64,000 bases of DNA from NCBI GenBank assembly GCA_964558505.1, contig CAZLEI010000001.1, positions 47,309 to 111,308 of the forward strand, given 5' to 3'. Below, piece by piece: positions 1 to 8,319 of this stretch. Numbering within the stretch: the stretch's first letter is position 1; each line of letters opens with the position of its first letter. This DNA is from CAYMPW01 sp964558505. Lineage in GTDB: Archaea; Thermoplasmatota; Thermoplasmata; Methanomassiliicoccales; Methanomethylophilaceae. Under the pieces are notes generated by a model that was not told where the DNA came from, searched no databases, and worked only from the letters and a program-made list of their open reading frames with translations. Both the position numbers and the translations under genes were made by a program.

Positions 1-185
1 TTTACGCCCTGCTCATCATAGTCGGTGCGATCATCGTGATCGCCGTGGTCATCGCCATAGCGATGATGTTCCTGGCCGTGCCTATGTACGCCATGAAGGG
101 CGAGCAGTATCAGGACGGGGTCTCCTATGACATGGACGATGTCCAGAGCGTCAAGGAGACGAACTCCGAAGACAAGAAGCCGTAA
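1..185 (+). CDS. C-terminal end of a membrane protein (partial)
   Basis: Only the 3' end of the gene is in the window: the frame enters at base 3 and stops at TAA 183-185. About 60 codons are visible. They begin inside a strongly hydrophobic Ile/Val/Ala-rich helix of about 28 residues that ends near MFLAVPMY, followed by a polar tail rich in Asp, Glu and Lys ending NSEDKKP. This is the shape of a protein whose last membrane helix lies close to the C-terminus. The family cannot be recognised from this piece. The next gene, radB, starts 51 bases downstream from its own TATA box. Confidence 0.7.
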   Translation, partial: YALLIIVGAIIVIAVVIAIAMMFLAVPMYAMKGEQYQDGVSYDMDDVQSVKETNSEDKKP

Positions 186-236
186 CCGCCTTCGTGCCCT
201 CAAACAATTTATCAATACCTTTCCCCTTTTTCATCC

Positions 237-896
237 GTGAAACGGATACCCACCGGTTGTGAATCGTTCGACAGGCTCCTGGGAGGAGGCATCGAGGACG
301 GCAGCGTGACCCTCCTGTACGGCGAGGCCGGAGTGGGCAAGACGAACATCTGCCTGCAGATGGCATACAAGGTCGCGCAATCCGGGAAGAAGGTGGCCTA
401 CATCGACGCAGAGGGGCTTTCCGCGGACCGCATATCTCAGATCTTCGGGGACCCGGACGCCATGAAGAACCTCTTGGTGTTCCAGGTCCATAGTTTCTCG
501 GAGCAGTCGGACAGGGTGGACAAGATAGTCCGTTTGGCAGAGGCCAACAGCAACATCGGCTTGGTGGTGATAGATTCTCTCACCATGTACTACCGCCTCA
601 ATCACGACGATCCTGCCATCCGCACCGATTTCATCCGTCAGACGGAGGCCCTCCTCAACATGGCCCGCATGCATGATACGGCGGTCCTCCTGACGTCCCA
701 GGTGTACGCCAACATCAACACGGGCGGAGTGGAGTTCCTGGGGGGTCACGCGCTCCATCACAACGCCAAGACGATAATACGCTTGGACAAGAGGACCAAC
801 GGCAGACGCACCGCGGTGATAATGAAGCACCGCAGCCTGCCCGAAGGCAGGTCTGCGGATTACCGTATCGTGGATACGGGCATCGAATCTGTTTAA
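237..896 (+). CDS. radB: DNA repair and recombination protein RadB
   Basis: Archaeal RadA/RecA paralogue of 219 aa, thought to assist RadA-driven strand exchange. It is the ATPase core only, without the N-terminal helix-hairpin-helix of RadA, as is normal for RadB. Walker A is GEAGVGKT at residues 29-36 and a Walker B-type strand (LVVIDS) lies near residue 115. The start is GTG at 237. A TATA-like TTTATCAATA at about 208-217 lies 20-29 bases upstream, so the mRNA is probably leaderless. The TAA stop overlaps the stop of the convergent prenyl synthase gene by four bases. Identity is secure; the exact biochemical role is known only from family members. Confidence 0.93.
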   Translation: MKRIPTGCESFDRLLGGGIEDGSVTLLYGEAGVGKTNICLQMAYKVAQSGKKVAYIDAEGLSADRISQIFGDPDAMKNLLVFQVHSFSEQSDRVDKIVRLAEANSNIGLVVIDSLTMYYRLNHDDPAIRTDFIRQTEALLNMARMHDTAVLLTSQVYANINTGGVEFLGGHALHHNAKTIIRLDKRTNGRRTAVIMKHRSLPEGRSADYRIVDTGIESV

Positions 897-1879
897 ACGT
901 CCCTATCGACGGAGAACCTGGCCAATGCAACCATGAACTCCTTGTCGGCACTTTCGGGGAGGAATGCGATCTTCGCGATCGCCTTCTCCACGTAATCATC
1001 CGCCATCTTCTTGGCGTATGCGATGCTACCGGAGTCGATCATGGCCTTCCTGGCACGTGCGACCTCATCCTCGGATGCGTCGATCTTTCCGACTATGGCC
1101 TTGAAGTCATCCAATGCGGCAGGGTCCTTTATGTTCTTCAGGGCGTGGGTCACCATGACTGTGCTCTTGCCCTTGCGGATGTCGTTCCCCACCGATTTGC
1201 CAGTCTTGGACGAATCGCCCATTATGCCCAGGTAATCGTCGAACATCTGGAATCCGACCCCGAGGAGCATGGCGTACTCGTGGATGGCCTCGACGGTCTT
1301 GTCGTCGGCGCCTCCGCAGATGGCACCTCCGGCGGCACCGGCCGCGAAGAGGACGCTGGTCTTGAGCCTGATGGTCTCGATGTACTCGTCCATGGACACG
1401 ATGTGCCCTTCGTTGTTCACGTCCATCTGCTGGCCGCGGGCAAGGTCCCAGACGGCCTTTGTGACCACTTTGTACACTGCCCTCATCCTCTCGCCGGGTA
1501 TGTCGAGCTCGGCGATGATCTGCATTGCCTTGGCGAACAGGGCATCGCCTGCGAGGACGGCGGTGGGCATGCCGTATCCGATGTGGATCGTGGTCATGCC
1601 CCTGCGTTTCTCGTCGCCGTCCATGAGGTCGTCGTGGATCAGCGTGAAGTTGTGGATGTACTCGATGGCGACCGCCAGCGGAACGGATTTGCTCCTGTCC
1701 CCGCCCACGGCGCCTGCGCATGCCACGACCATGTCGGGGCGCATCCTCTTGCCGCCTGCGTAGGGATACTGTCTGGTCGCATCCATGAGGTTCTTCGGGG
1801 CTTCGTCCCCGATGTAGCTTTTTATGGGTCCGTCGAGCTCGGCGGACATCTTCTTCAATGTCTCTCCTATGTCTGTCAT
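893..1879 (-). CDS. idsA: Geranylgeranyl/farnesyl-type polyprenyl diphosphate synthase
   Basis: Condenses IPP with allylic diphosphates to make the isoprenoid precursors of archaeal ether lipids. The 328-aa product has both aspartate-rich motifs, DDLMD at 83-87 and DDYLG at 214-218, plus the GGKRMRP motif near residue 42. The reading frame is open far upstream of the gene, but the true start is ATG at 1879, which overlaps the stop of the IPP isomerase gene as ATGA. It is the last gene of the lipid operon ipk-fni-idsA. Chain length (C15, C20 or both) cannot be fixed by eye. Confidence 0.93.
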   Translation of the reverse strand: MTDIGETLKKMSAELDGPIKSYIGDEAPKNLMDATRQYPYAGGKRMRPDMVVACAGAVGGDRSKSVPLAVAIEYIHNFTLIHDDLMDGDEKRRGMTTIHIGYGMPTAVLAGDALFAKAMQIIAELDIPGERMRAVYKVVTKAVWDLARGQQMDVNNEGHIVSMDEYIETIRLKTSVLFAAGAAGGAICGGADDKTVEAIHEYAMLLGVGFQMFDDYLGIMGDSSKTGKSVGNDIRKGKSTVMVTHALKNIKDPAALDDFKAIVGKIDASEDEVARARKAMIDSGSIAYAKKMADDYVEKAIAKIAFLPESADKEFMVALARFSVDRDV

Positions 1880-2931
1880 GATAGATCTGCCATCCATTCC
1901 CTTGTCTCGCCGAGGACGACGTACTGCGTCTCGGAAAGCTGTTTCATATCGGCGGAGCCGGTGAGCAGCATGGCCGCACGTATCTCCTCCTTGATCAGTA
2001 GAAGTTTCTTCTTCACAGCATCGGCGGATTCCGATGCTTCCTTGAGGACCACGCTCGCACCGCCGGCGCACGTCGCGCCGAGCGCGATCGCCCCGGCCGC
2101 GTGCAGTCCGGTGAATATGCCGCCGCTCGCGATCATGGGCAACCCCACATCCGCGGTCTTCAGGCACACGGGCGCGGGTATCCCCCAGTCGAAGAACGTC
2201 TCTCCGAGCCCTATCCTGGTGTCGTCCTTGGCCTTCATGGCGCGGTACAGTTCGACGGCAGCGAAGCTCGTGCCCCCCATGCCCGCCACATCGAGGCCCT
2301 GTATGCCGATGCCCTTGAGCTTCTGTGCGGTCCTGCGCGAGATCCCCGCGCCTGTCTCCTTGACGATGATCGGATATTCCCTGGCAAGCGACCTTATCGC
2401 TTCCAGGCATCCTTTGGAGTTGGTATCCCCTTCGGGCTGAACGACCTCCTGGAGGAAGTTGAGGTGCACTGCCATGAAGTCCGCATCGATGAGGTCCTTG
2501 GCAATCCCCACCTTCTCGGCGGTGAACTTCTCCTTGCCGTGCTGGGATATCAGCTGGGGGGCGCCGACGTTCCCTATGACCAAAGGAACATCGTAGTCTT
2601 TTATGACAGAGTAGCTCTCGGTGTCGATGCCCTCGACGGCCGCGCGTTGGCTGCCGATGCCCATGCCGATGCCCAGGTCGGCGCATGCGGACGCTATGTT
2701 CGCGTTGATCTTCTTCGCCCCCGAGAATCCGCCGGTTATGGCGGTCACTATGAATGGGAATTCCAGTTTCCTGCCCATGACATCGGCGGTGGTGTCTATG
2801 TCGTCGGGGTCCAGTTCTGGCAGCGCATCATGGATGAGCTTTATGTCGTCCCAATAGCAGTACCCGGGGGCGGTCCTCTCGTTGAGGCATATGTCTATGT
2901 GGTCCGCTTTCCTCTCTTTCATCTGTGTCAT
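1876..2931 (-). CDS. fni: Type II isopentenyl-diphosphate delta-isomerase (FMN-dependent)
   Basis: Interconverts IPP and DMAPP using reduced FMN; the archaeal type II enzyme, unrelated to Idi-1. The 351-aa product begins MTQMKERKADH, a typical family N-terminus (KxxHI/ADH region), and carries TAITGGFSGA and GMGIGSQRA, glycine-rich pieces of the FMN TIM barrel. The ATG at 2931 overlaps the stop of ipk as ATGA, which decides the start; an in-frame ATG three codons later is possible. Its own stop overlaps the idsA start in the same way, so the three lipid genes are translationally coupled. Confidence 0.94.
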   Translation of the reverse strand: MTQMKERKADHIDICLNERTAPGYCYWDDIKLIHDALPELDPDDIDTTADVMGRKLEFPFIVTAITGGFSGAKKINANIASACADLGIGMGIGSQRAAVEGIDTESYSVIKDYDVPLVIGNVGAPQLISQHGKEKFTAEKVGIAKDLIDADFMAVHLNFLQEVVQPEGDTNSKGCLEAIRSLAREYPIIVKETGAGISRRTAQKLKGIGIQGLDVAGMGGTSFAAVELYRAMKAKDDTRIGLGETFFDWGIPAPVCLKTADVGLPMIASGGIFTGLHAAGAIALGATCAGGASVVLKEASESADAVKKKLLLIKEEIRAAMLLTGSADMKQLSETQYVVLGETREWMADLS

Positions 2932-3707
2932 TGCAATCCACCTCTGGCTATCGTATAAGTGACCGTCTCTCCCATGAGCAGGGAGTAGAGCCTGTTGTTC
3001 ACGGTCCCGTTGACCAGGACGCAGTCGCGGTCGGCGGTGCACATCCTGAGCATAGCCTCCATCTTCGAATGCACTCCGCCGGTCACATCGGCCACGGTGC
3101 TCTCTTTCCCGAGCGATCCGAGTTTCTCGGCCGTGACCTCTCCGATCAGGGAGGCGTGCCTGTCCGTCTTCGGGTCCCGGTCGTAGAGTCCGTCTATGTC
3201 CGAAACGAATATGACCCTCTCGGGTTCGAATATATCGGCCAGCACTTCCATGATCTGGTCGCCGGAGCAGATGCCGAATCCCCTCGTGCGGTCCAGTACG
3301 ACATCGCCGAACAGCACGGGCATTATGCCAAGGTCCCTGAGCCCCTTCACTACCTCGTCGTTGTCGACGATCAATCTCCCATCATCCATGACGAAACAGG
3401 ATCCGGGGGCGACGGATGTGGCCGGCAGCCCGGCGGCGTTGAGCTCCTTCACGACCATCAGGCTGAGTTCGCGGACGTCGTATTGGACTTGCGCCACCGC
3501 AGGTATCTGGGAATCGTCCAGATGGCCCTTCTGCAGGGAATGCTCCTTGGCAAGGACGTGTCCGAAGGATCCAGCACCATGGACGATGATGACATCCTCG
3601 CCCGAGCGTTTTATCTCGTCTGCGAGGCGGGCCACGCGGTCCTTGTTGAACGTACGGTACTGGGATTTGTCGGTTATGACGCTGCCACCCAGTTTGATAA
3701 GAATCAT
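2928..3707 (-). CDS. ipk: Isopentenyl phosphate kinase
   Basis: Phosphorylates isopentenyl phosphate to IPP, the last step of the archaeal alternative mevalonate pathway. The 259-aa amino-acid-kinase fold shows KLGGSVITDK near the N-terminus (Lys5, Gly7-Gly8-Ser9, Lys14) and HGAGSFGH at 43-50; the last His corresponds to the catalytic His of the Methanocaldococcus enzyme. FVSDIDGLYDRDP is the usual nucleotide-site strand. A TATA element reading TTATAATA on the minus strand (3727-3743) lies about 25 bases upstream of the ATG, so the operon transcript is nearly leaderless. Confidence 0.95.
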   Translation of the reverse strand: MILIKLGGSVITDKSQYRTFNKDRVARLADEIKRSGEDVIIVHGAGSFGHVLAKEHSLQKGHLDDSQIPAVAQVQYDVRELSLMVVKELNAAGLPATSVAPGSCFVMDDGRLIVDNDEVVKGLRDLGIMPVLFGDVVLDRTRGFGICSGDQIMEVLADIFEPERVIFVSDIDGLYDRDPKTDRHASLIGEVTAEKLGSLGKESTVADVTGGVHSKMEAMLRMCTADRDCVLVNGTVNNRLYSLLMGETVTYTIARGGLQ

Positions 3708-3726
3708 CAGGGATTGATTAGCATTC

Positions 3727-3743
3727 CCTATTATAACTTTTTA
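3727..3743 (-). promoter_or_regulatory. TATA box of the ipk-fni-idsA operon
   Basis: The minus strand reads an A/T-rich block centred on GTTATAATA, between the 3' end of the 5S rRNA gene and the ipk start at 3707. The spacing of about 25 bases to the ATG is the usual archaeal TATA-to-start-site distance. Confidence 0.55.
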
Positions 3744-3842
3744 GGGTCGGCCGGAGAAGGACAGCGGTCATCTGCTGCAAGACTGGCTATATTCAGACCG
3801 TCGATGGATGGAGCACCCATGCGGATGATGGAATGGAAAAGT

Positions 3843-3966
3843 GGCTGACAGCGTTTTCGTGTTCCCGTACGCTCGCGCAGTACAGTACAGACGAAGACGC
3901 AGGCGGACTTTACTACCGGGTTCGGAATGGGACCGGGTGTGACCCCGCCGCTGTGGCCGTCAGACC
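3843..3966 (-). rRNA. rrf: 5S ribosomal RNA
   Basis: The minus strand gives a 124-nt 5S rRNA beginning GGTCTGACGGCC and ending TGTCAGCC. The internal signatures are clear: ACACCCGGTCCCATTCCGAA, then CCGGTAGTAAAGTCCGCC. The two ends pair to form helix I with one bulged base. The gene stands alone, with no 16S, 23S or tRNA beside it, as known for Thermoplasmata and relatives. A short T-run follows the 3' end (3836-3839 on the minus strand). Confidence 0.95.
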
Positions 3967-3983
3967 AATACCACCGATATCTG

Positions 3984-3997
3984 TTAAGTATTTAAGA
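3984..3997 (-). promoter_or_regulatory. TATA box of the 5S rRNA gene
   Basis: The minus strand reads CTTAAATACTTAAC. Its centre lies about 25 bases before the mature 5' end at 3966, so transcription probably starts at or very near the first base of 5S rRNA. Confidence 0.6.
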
Positions 3998-4018
3998 GTT
4001 TCTGAAGACACCTGAGTA

Positions 4019-4243
4019 TCACTGGTCTTTCTCGGAGTCCAGCCACTCGTTCCAGAGCTTCAGGGTCTCCTGGGCCTCTTCCTCGTTCATGAGTTCGATG
4101 GCGAATCCGGCATGGACCACCGCCCAGTCGCCCACATTCGCCTCGACCATGGAGATGTTCGCCTGCTTGATGACGCCCCCGAAGTCGATATCCCCGGTGT
4201 CTCCGTTAATCTTCACGATCTTTCCAGGTACAGCTAAGCACAT
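4019..4243 (-). CDS. hypC: Hydrogenase maturation chaperone HypC
   Basis: Small HypC/HybG/HupF chaperone (74 aa) that carries the Fe(CN)2CO moiety with HypD during [NiFe]-hydrogenase assembly. The product starts MCLAVPGK, and Cys2 is the essential ligand of the family. An upstream ATG two codons earlier (4249) exists, but it would bury the Cys; a GGGGTGA Shine-Dalgarno-like sequence is also better spaced for 4243. The gene follows the NAC gene without a gap. A matching hydrogenase maturation protease is encoded at 61567-62085, so the organism builds NiFe hydrogenases, although no hydrogenase genes lie in this window. Confidence 0.93.
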   Translation of the reverse strand: MCLAVPGKIVKINGDTGDIDFGGVIKQANISMVEANVGDWAVVHAGFAIELMNEEEAQETLKLWNEWLDSEKDQ

Positions 4244-4249
4244 TTTCAT

Positions 4250-4618
4250 TCACCCCGAGATTATCTTTATTATGGCCTCTGCGGGCTGCCCGTCGGCGGC
4301 TTCGAGCGCTTTTATCGCAGCTTCCCTCTCGCAGTTGGTCTGCGACATGACCAGTTCTATGTCCTCTGCGGGGAAGGATGCTACCGCGGGAGCATCGCCT
4401 GCGGATCCGAGCGGGCGGGTCTCTTCGCTGCCTGATATCTGGTAGTTCCTGGAGCCCTGCATATCAACACGGGTCACTTGCGCGTTCCTGATGACGATCT
4501 CCTCATCCTTTGTCCTGATGATGACCTCTGTCACTCCTTTGAGATCGGTGTTGGTTATACCCATCTTCTTCATCATCTGATTCATCTGACGCGGGTTTAC
4601 CCCTCTCATTCCTGCCAT
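4250..4618 (-). CDS. nac: Nascent polypeptide-associated complex protein (aNAC)
   Basis: Ribosome-associated chaperone that binds emerging chains near the exit tunnel; archaea use a homodimer. The 122-aa product has the NAC beta-domain in the middle (VTEVIIRTKDEEIVI and following) and a C-terminal UBA-like three-helix domain (AEDIELVMSQTN to the end). The N-terminus MAGMRGVNPRQMNQMMKKMG is the usual basic, Met-rich ribosome-binding stretch. The stop abuts the hypC start region, so the pair is probably co-transcribed. Confidence 0.92.
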   Translation of the reverse strand: MAGMRGVNPRQMNQMMKKMGITNTDLKGVTEVIIRTKDEEIVIRNAQVTRVDMQGSRNYQISGSEETRPLGSAGDAPAVASFPAEDIELVMSQTNCEREAAIKALEAADGQPAEAIIKIISG

Positions 4619-4652
4619 GATACCTCCTTGAACGTCGATTCACTTAATAATA

Positions 4653-5825
4653 TTAGTGAAGGGACGCACGGACCTTGTCGGCGATGGCGTTCAGCACATC
4701 CTTCGCGTTTCCGGGATCCGGGATGCCGCCCTGTGCGAAATCGGGCTTCCCTCCTCCCCTGCCGCCGAACGATTTGAGGATCTCGGGCAATATCGCCCGG
4801 CAATCGACCCTCGGGGTCCCGGATGCGAGGATGACGGATGTCGATTCTCCCGGGGACACGAGTATCGCCACTCCTGCCTGGCTCTTGAATCTCTCTGCAG
4901 CCTCCGTGAGTGTCGTGCGGTCAGCCGGTATCACCGCCATGTACATCGGAACGCCTCCGGCATCTTCCGGGACGACGGCGTTCAGGGCGGCCACAGAAGC
5001 CTCCTTCAGCATCTTCCTCCCGGATTCCAGCTCCCTGCCCATGTTCCCCACGGTGCGGACGATGTCCTCGGGTTTGCTGCCCGTCTCGTCGATGACCTGA
5101 AGGCAGGTGTTGGCAAGCTCCATGGCGGAATCTATGGCGGACGCGCCGATCTTGAAATGCACGGCGTACTCCCCCTTGCCTGCGGAAACTACGCGGTCCA
5201 CGAAGAGCGCCGACAGCTCCGAGGTCTCCATCACGTGTATCCCGCTGCACGCGGCGATGTCCACATCCCCGATCTCGACGACGGTGATCTCGTCCTCCTC
5301 TATCTTGTCGAGCTTCACCCTCACATCAGCCAATGCCGGGTCGTCCCTGGACATGATGCTGTGCGTTATCGAATGGTTCGCCCTGATGACGCCGTTGGCG
5401 AAGGCCACGGCGGCACGGATCTTGTCCCAGCCGATCTCCCTGTCGACTATGACGTACTTGCTCTCGGGGGATATGAAGATCTTCACGATGGTAACTTCGG
5501 GGTCCTGACGCTTCAGCGAATTGAACAGGATGTGCTCCCCGGTGTGCCCCTGCATGAGGTCGTAGCGTCTGTCCCAGTCAACACTGCACCAGACCATGTC
5601 GCCTGCCTTGAGGTCGTTGCCGGGCACGATATGGACGATATCGCCGCCTTCGTAACGGACCTCGGTGACCTTCGTGCCGCGTATCTCTCCCGTGTCGCAT
5701 ACCTGTCCGCCGCCGCCGGGATAGAATGCTGTGCTGTCGAGAACGACTGCGTCTCCTTTGACCTCTGTCACAACGGCCTCGAATTCCGAAAGGTACCCGT
5801 CACGTCTGAATATTTCCTCGGTCAT
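4653..5825 (-). CDS. alaX: Alanyl-tRNA editing protein AlaX (long form with DHHA1 domain)
   Basis: Free-standing editing enzyme that hydrolyses mischarged Ser- or Gly-tRNA(Ala). The 390-aa product has the second-additional-domain zinc site HTGEH (94-98) and CSGIH (Cys193, His197), giving the H-x3-H and C-x3-H ligands. The C-terminus carries GGRGGGKPDFAQGG, the DHHA1 signature of AlaRS. There is no class II aminoacylation domain, so this is not AlaRS itself. Length fits AlaX-L. The gene is divergent from an Lrp-family regulator and shares a 69-bp intergenic promoter region with it. Confidence 0.9.
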   Translation of the reverse strand: MTEEIFRRDGYLSEFEAVVTEVKGDAVVLDSTAFYPGGGGQVCDTGEIRGTKVTEVRYEGGDIVHIVPGNDLKAGDMVWCSVDWDRRYDLMQGHTGEHILFNSLKRQDPEVTIVKIFISPESKYVIVDREIGWDKIRAAVAFANGVIRANHSITHSIMSRDDPALADVRVKLDKIEEDEITVVEIGDVDIAACSGIHVMETSELSALFVDRVVSAGKGEYAVHFKIGASAIDSAMELANTCLQVIDETGSKPEDIVRTVGNMGRELESGRKMLKEASVAALNAVVPEDAGGVPMYMAVIPADRTTLTEAAERFKSQAGVAILVSPGESTSVILASGTPRVDCRAILPEILKSFGGRGGGKPDFAQGGIPDPGNAKDVLNAIADKVRASLH

Positions 5826-5894
5826 GTATTGTCCCGTTGTTCAAATGTCAACCCATTAAATAAATGGTTGTCCATTGTCTACCCAGGTCTACCA
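5826..5894. promoter_or_regulatory. Divergent promoter region between alaX and the Lrp-family gene
   Basis: A single A/T block at 5854-5864 (ATTAAATAAAT) can act as TATA box in both directions. It lies about 30-35 bases before the GTG of the regulator and about 30 bases before the alaX ATG. Repeated short GTCTACC/GTCCATTG words lie between it and the regulator start and could be an autoregulatory site; this is only a suggestion. Confidence 0.45.
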
Positions 5895-6359
5895 GTGTCA
5901 GATTTGAAGGAATACGATGAGTTGGACAGGCGCATCATAGAGCTCCTCTGCACTTCCAGTCAGGGCTCTTACAGGCAGATCGCCAAACAACTCGGCGTGC
6001 ATCCAACGACCCTCATACAGAGGGTCAAGAACCTTGAATCCAAAGGTGTCATCGACGGCTACCGCGCCAAGATAGACTATATGGAAATGGGGTTCGATTT
6101 CATGGGCCTGGTACATATCTACGTCGACGGCGACGCAATGGGGGTGCAGGAACAGGTGAAATGCATCCCGCAGGTGGTCTGCATCTTCGACGTGACAGGT
6201 GATTGCGACGCGCTGGCCTGGATAGCCTGCAAGGACCGTGACGAATTCTCGGCGGTCGTCAAATCGATCCTGGGCATCGACGGCGTCACGAAGACGAACA
6301 CATCCGTCATCCTAAACATGGTCAAGGACCCCTTCGATTTCGTTCCCGACATACTCTGA
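5895..6359 (+). CDS. Lrp/AsnC-family transcriptional regulator
   Basis: 154-aa regulator. Residues 1-60 form a winged helix (LDRRIIELLCTSSQGSYRQI, then LGVHPTTLIQRVKNLESKG). The C-terminal part is the RAM ligand-binding and oligomerisation domain (VCIFDVTGDCDALAWIACKD). The frame is open far upstream, but the GTG at 5895 follows a TATA block by about 30 bases and begins the recognisable protein. It lies between alaX and aspS, but the effector and targets cannot be read from the sequence. Confidence 0.85.
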   Translation: MSDLKEYDELDRRIIELLCTSSQGSYRQIAKQLGVHPTTLIQRVKNLESKGVIDGYRAKIDYMEMGFDFMGLVHIYVDGDAMGVQEQVKCIPQVVCIFDVTGDCDALAWIACKDRDEFSAVVKSILGIDGVTKTNTSVILNMVKDPFDFVPDIL

Positions 6360-6441
6360 GCGCCCGCACACGCGTAAAGAGGGAATGTGTTTTATAGGGT
6401 ACCGTGATTTGTGCACAGTAACAGCTCTTAGAGGCAACCTT

Positions 6442-8256
6442 ATGATAAGAACGCACACCTGTGGGGAGCTGAGGTCCGGTGACCTCGGCAAGACGGTATG
6501 TCTGCAAGGTTGGGTAAGGTTCTCCAGGGACCACGGAGGGGTCGCATTCATCGACCTCGCTGACAGGTACGGGATAACCCAGGTGGTCTTCGATCCGGAA
6601 GACCTTCCCAGCGGAACGGACGCGAACGAATTATCCGAGACGATGAAGGGCTTCAGCCGCGAGTCCGTCGTGCAGATCGACGGGACCGTCAGGCTCAGGG
6701 TCGAAGGCACGGAAGATTCCAGGAATCCCACGGGCGAGGTCGAGGTCCTCATAACCTCCGCCCAGCTGCTCAACAGGTCCGCCGCCCCTCCGTTCGAGCT
6801 CGGCGATCAGAAAGAGGGAGTCCTCCCTGCCGAGGACACCAGGATGAAGTACAGATACCTGGACCTCAGAAGGACCGAGATGGTCCAGGCGATGACATTC
6901 AGGAGCAAGTTCGTGCACTTGGCCAGGCAGTACCTGGAGAGCGAGGGGTTCCTCGAGATCGAGACCCCGGTGCTCGCCAGGACATCGCCCGAAGGCGCCA
7001 GGGACTACATCGTCCCGTCCAGGGTGCACCCAGGGACATTCTACGCCCTGCCCCAGTCGCCTCAGCTCTTCAAGCAGATGCTCATGGTCGCCAGCATGGA
7101 CCGCTATTACCAGGTGGCACGCTGCTTCCGCGACGAGGACTCCCGCAAGGACCGCCAGCCCGAGTTCACGCAGCTCGACATGGAGATGTCCTTCGTAGAA
7201 GAGAAGGACATCCAGGACATGATCGAGGGGCTCATAAGCTTCATGTGGAAAGGACTCTACGGCGAGGAGCTCCAGACCCCATTCGAGAGGATCGGGTACA
7301 GGGATGCGATGGAGCGCTTCGGCTCCGATAAGCCCGACATGAGGTACGGACTCGAGTTCGTCTCGCTCACCGAGACCGTCAAGGACGCCCCCTATGAGAT
7401 ATTCCAGAGGATACTTTCCAAAGGCGGCATCGTATCCGGTATCAACGTCAAGGCATCCATCGCCGGCGACAAGGTCGGCAGGAACGATGTGGACAGGTAC
7501 ATCCACTACGCGAAGAAGGTCGGCCTCGGCGGACTCACATGGATGAGGGTCAAAGACGGCATCCTCGAGAGCAACATAACCAAATATTTCACGCCCGAGA
7601 TCCTCGAAGGCATAAAACAGAAGATGGGCGCCGAGGAAGGCGACCTGCTGTTCCTCGTGGCCGGGCCCTGGAAGGCCACGCTCGAGAGTGCAGGGTTCCT
7701 CAGGAAGAAGATCGCAGAGGACCTGGACATCGTCCCCAAGGACGAGCATAAGTTCCTTTGGCTGGTCGACTGCCCCATGTACGAGATCGATCCCGTGTCC
7801 GGTAAGCATGATGCGTTCCACCATCCATTCGTCCGTCCTCTGGGCGACCCCAAGGGTGACAACGTGGGCGGCGCCTGCTTCGACATCGTCCTCGACGGTT
7901 ACGAACTCGGGTCGGGGTCGTTGAGGATACACGATGCGCAGCAACAGAGGGAGGTCTTCAAGATCCTCGGCATGTCCGAAGAGAAGATGGAGTCCGATTT
8001 CGGCTACTTCCTCGAGGCACTCGGCTACGGTGCCCCCCCTCACGGCGGCATTGCGCTCGGTATCGACAGGTTCGTATCGATCCTGCTCGGCAAGGACAGC
8101 ATCCGCGAGGTGATCGCGTTCCCCAAGAACAAGAAAGCCCAGTCGCTGCTGGACAATGCGCCCTCCAAGGTGGACGACGACAAGCTGGAAGAGCTCCAGA
8201 TAATGTCAGTCGCCATCGAGGACTTCGATATTCCCGACGACGGGGACTTCGAGTAA
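6442..8256 (+). CDS. aspS: Aspartyl-tRNA synthetase, bacterial type, probably non-discriminating
   Basis: Charges tRNA(Asp) and, if non-discriminating, also tRNA(Asn). The 604-aa product is the long bacterial form: N-terminal OB anticodon domain (1-100), class II motifs (motif 2 FRDEDSRKDRQPEFTQLDME; motif 3 GGIALGIDRFVSILLG) and a GAD-type insertion of about 120 residues. Archaeal AspRS is about 430 aa and lacks it. His31 (RDHGGV) and Gly89 fall where bacterial non-discriminating enzymes have His and Gly and discriminating ones Leu and Lys (by-eye comparison with E. coli from memory). The gatCAB genes converge on it, which agrees with transamidation of Asp-tRNA(Asn). Start ATG at 6442; TATA near 6390. 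Confidence 0.93.
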   Translation: MIRTHTCGELRSGDLGKTVCLQGWVRFSRDHGGVAFIDLADRYGITQVVFDPEDLPSGTDANELSETMKGFSRESVVQIDGTVRLRVEGTEDSRNPTGEVEVLITSAQLLNRSAAPPFELGDQKEGVLPAEDTRMKYRYLDLRRTEMVQAMTFRSKFVHLARQYLESEGFLEIETPVLARTSPEGARDYIVPSRVHPGTFYALPQSPQLFKQMLMVASMDRYYQVARCFRDEDSRKDRQPEFTQLDMEMSFVEEKDIQDMIEGLISFMWKGLYGEELQTPFERIGYRDAMERFGSDKPDMRYGLEFVSLTETVKDAPYEIFQRILSKGGIVSGINVKASIAGDKVGRNDVDRYIHYAKKVGLGGLTWMRVKDGILESNITKYFTPEILEGIKQKMGAEEGDLLFLVAGPWKATLESAGFLRKKIAEDLDIVPKDEHKFLWLVDCPMYEIDPVSGKHDAFHHPFVRPLGDPKGDNVGGACFDIVLDGYELGSGSLRIHDAQQQREVFKILGMSEEKMESDFGYFLEALGYGAPPHGGIALGIDRFVSILLGKDSIREVIAFPKNKKAQSLLDNAPSKVDDDKLEELQIMSVAIEDFDIPDDGDFE

Positions 8257-8296
8257 ACCCTATTCTTAAACCTTTTAAGATTTAGGTCTTCCTAAA

Positions 8297-8308
8297 TTTT
8301 ATATACAT
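8297..8308 (+). promoter_or_regulatory. TATA box in the aspS-gatB intergenic region
   Basis: TTTTATATACAT on the plus strand. No coding gene starts downstream in this direction before the end of gatB, so it most likely drives the candidate small RNA described next, with a start site expected near 8328. Confidence 0.5.
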
Positions 8309-8319
8309 ATTGGACATGC

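Noticed and set aside
1145..2440. Long plus-strand frame (431 codons) across idsA and fni
   Set aside because: Antisense shadow of two certain genes in GC-rich DNA; His/Val/Asp-rich translation without any motif. Many similar antisense frames (for example 6631-8043 minus, 53770-55170 minus, 62479-63891 plus) were dropped for the same reason.
893..2686. 597-aa fusion of idsA with upstream sequence
   Set aside because: The extra N-terminal residues are an out-of-frame reading of fni; the ATGA overlap at 1876-1879 marks the real start.
6385..6441. Upstream start for aspS adding 19 residues
   Set aside because: The extra residues lie over the TATA box region and the family N-terminus begins at the ATG at 6442.
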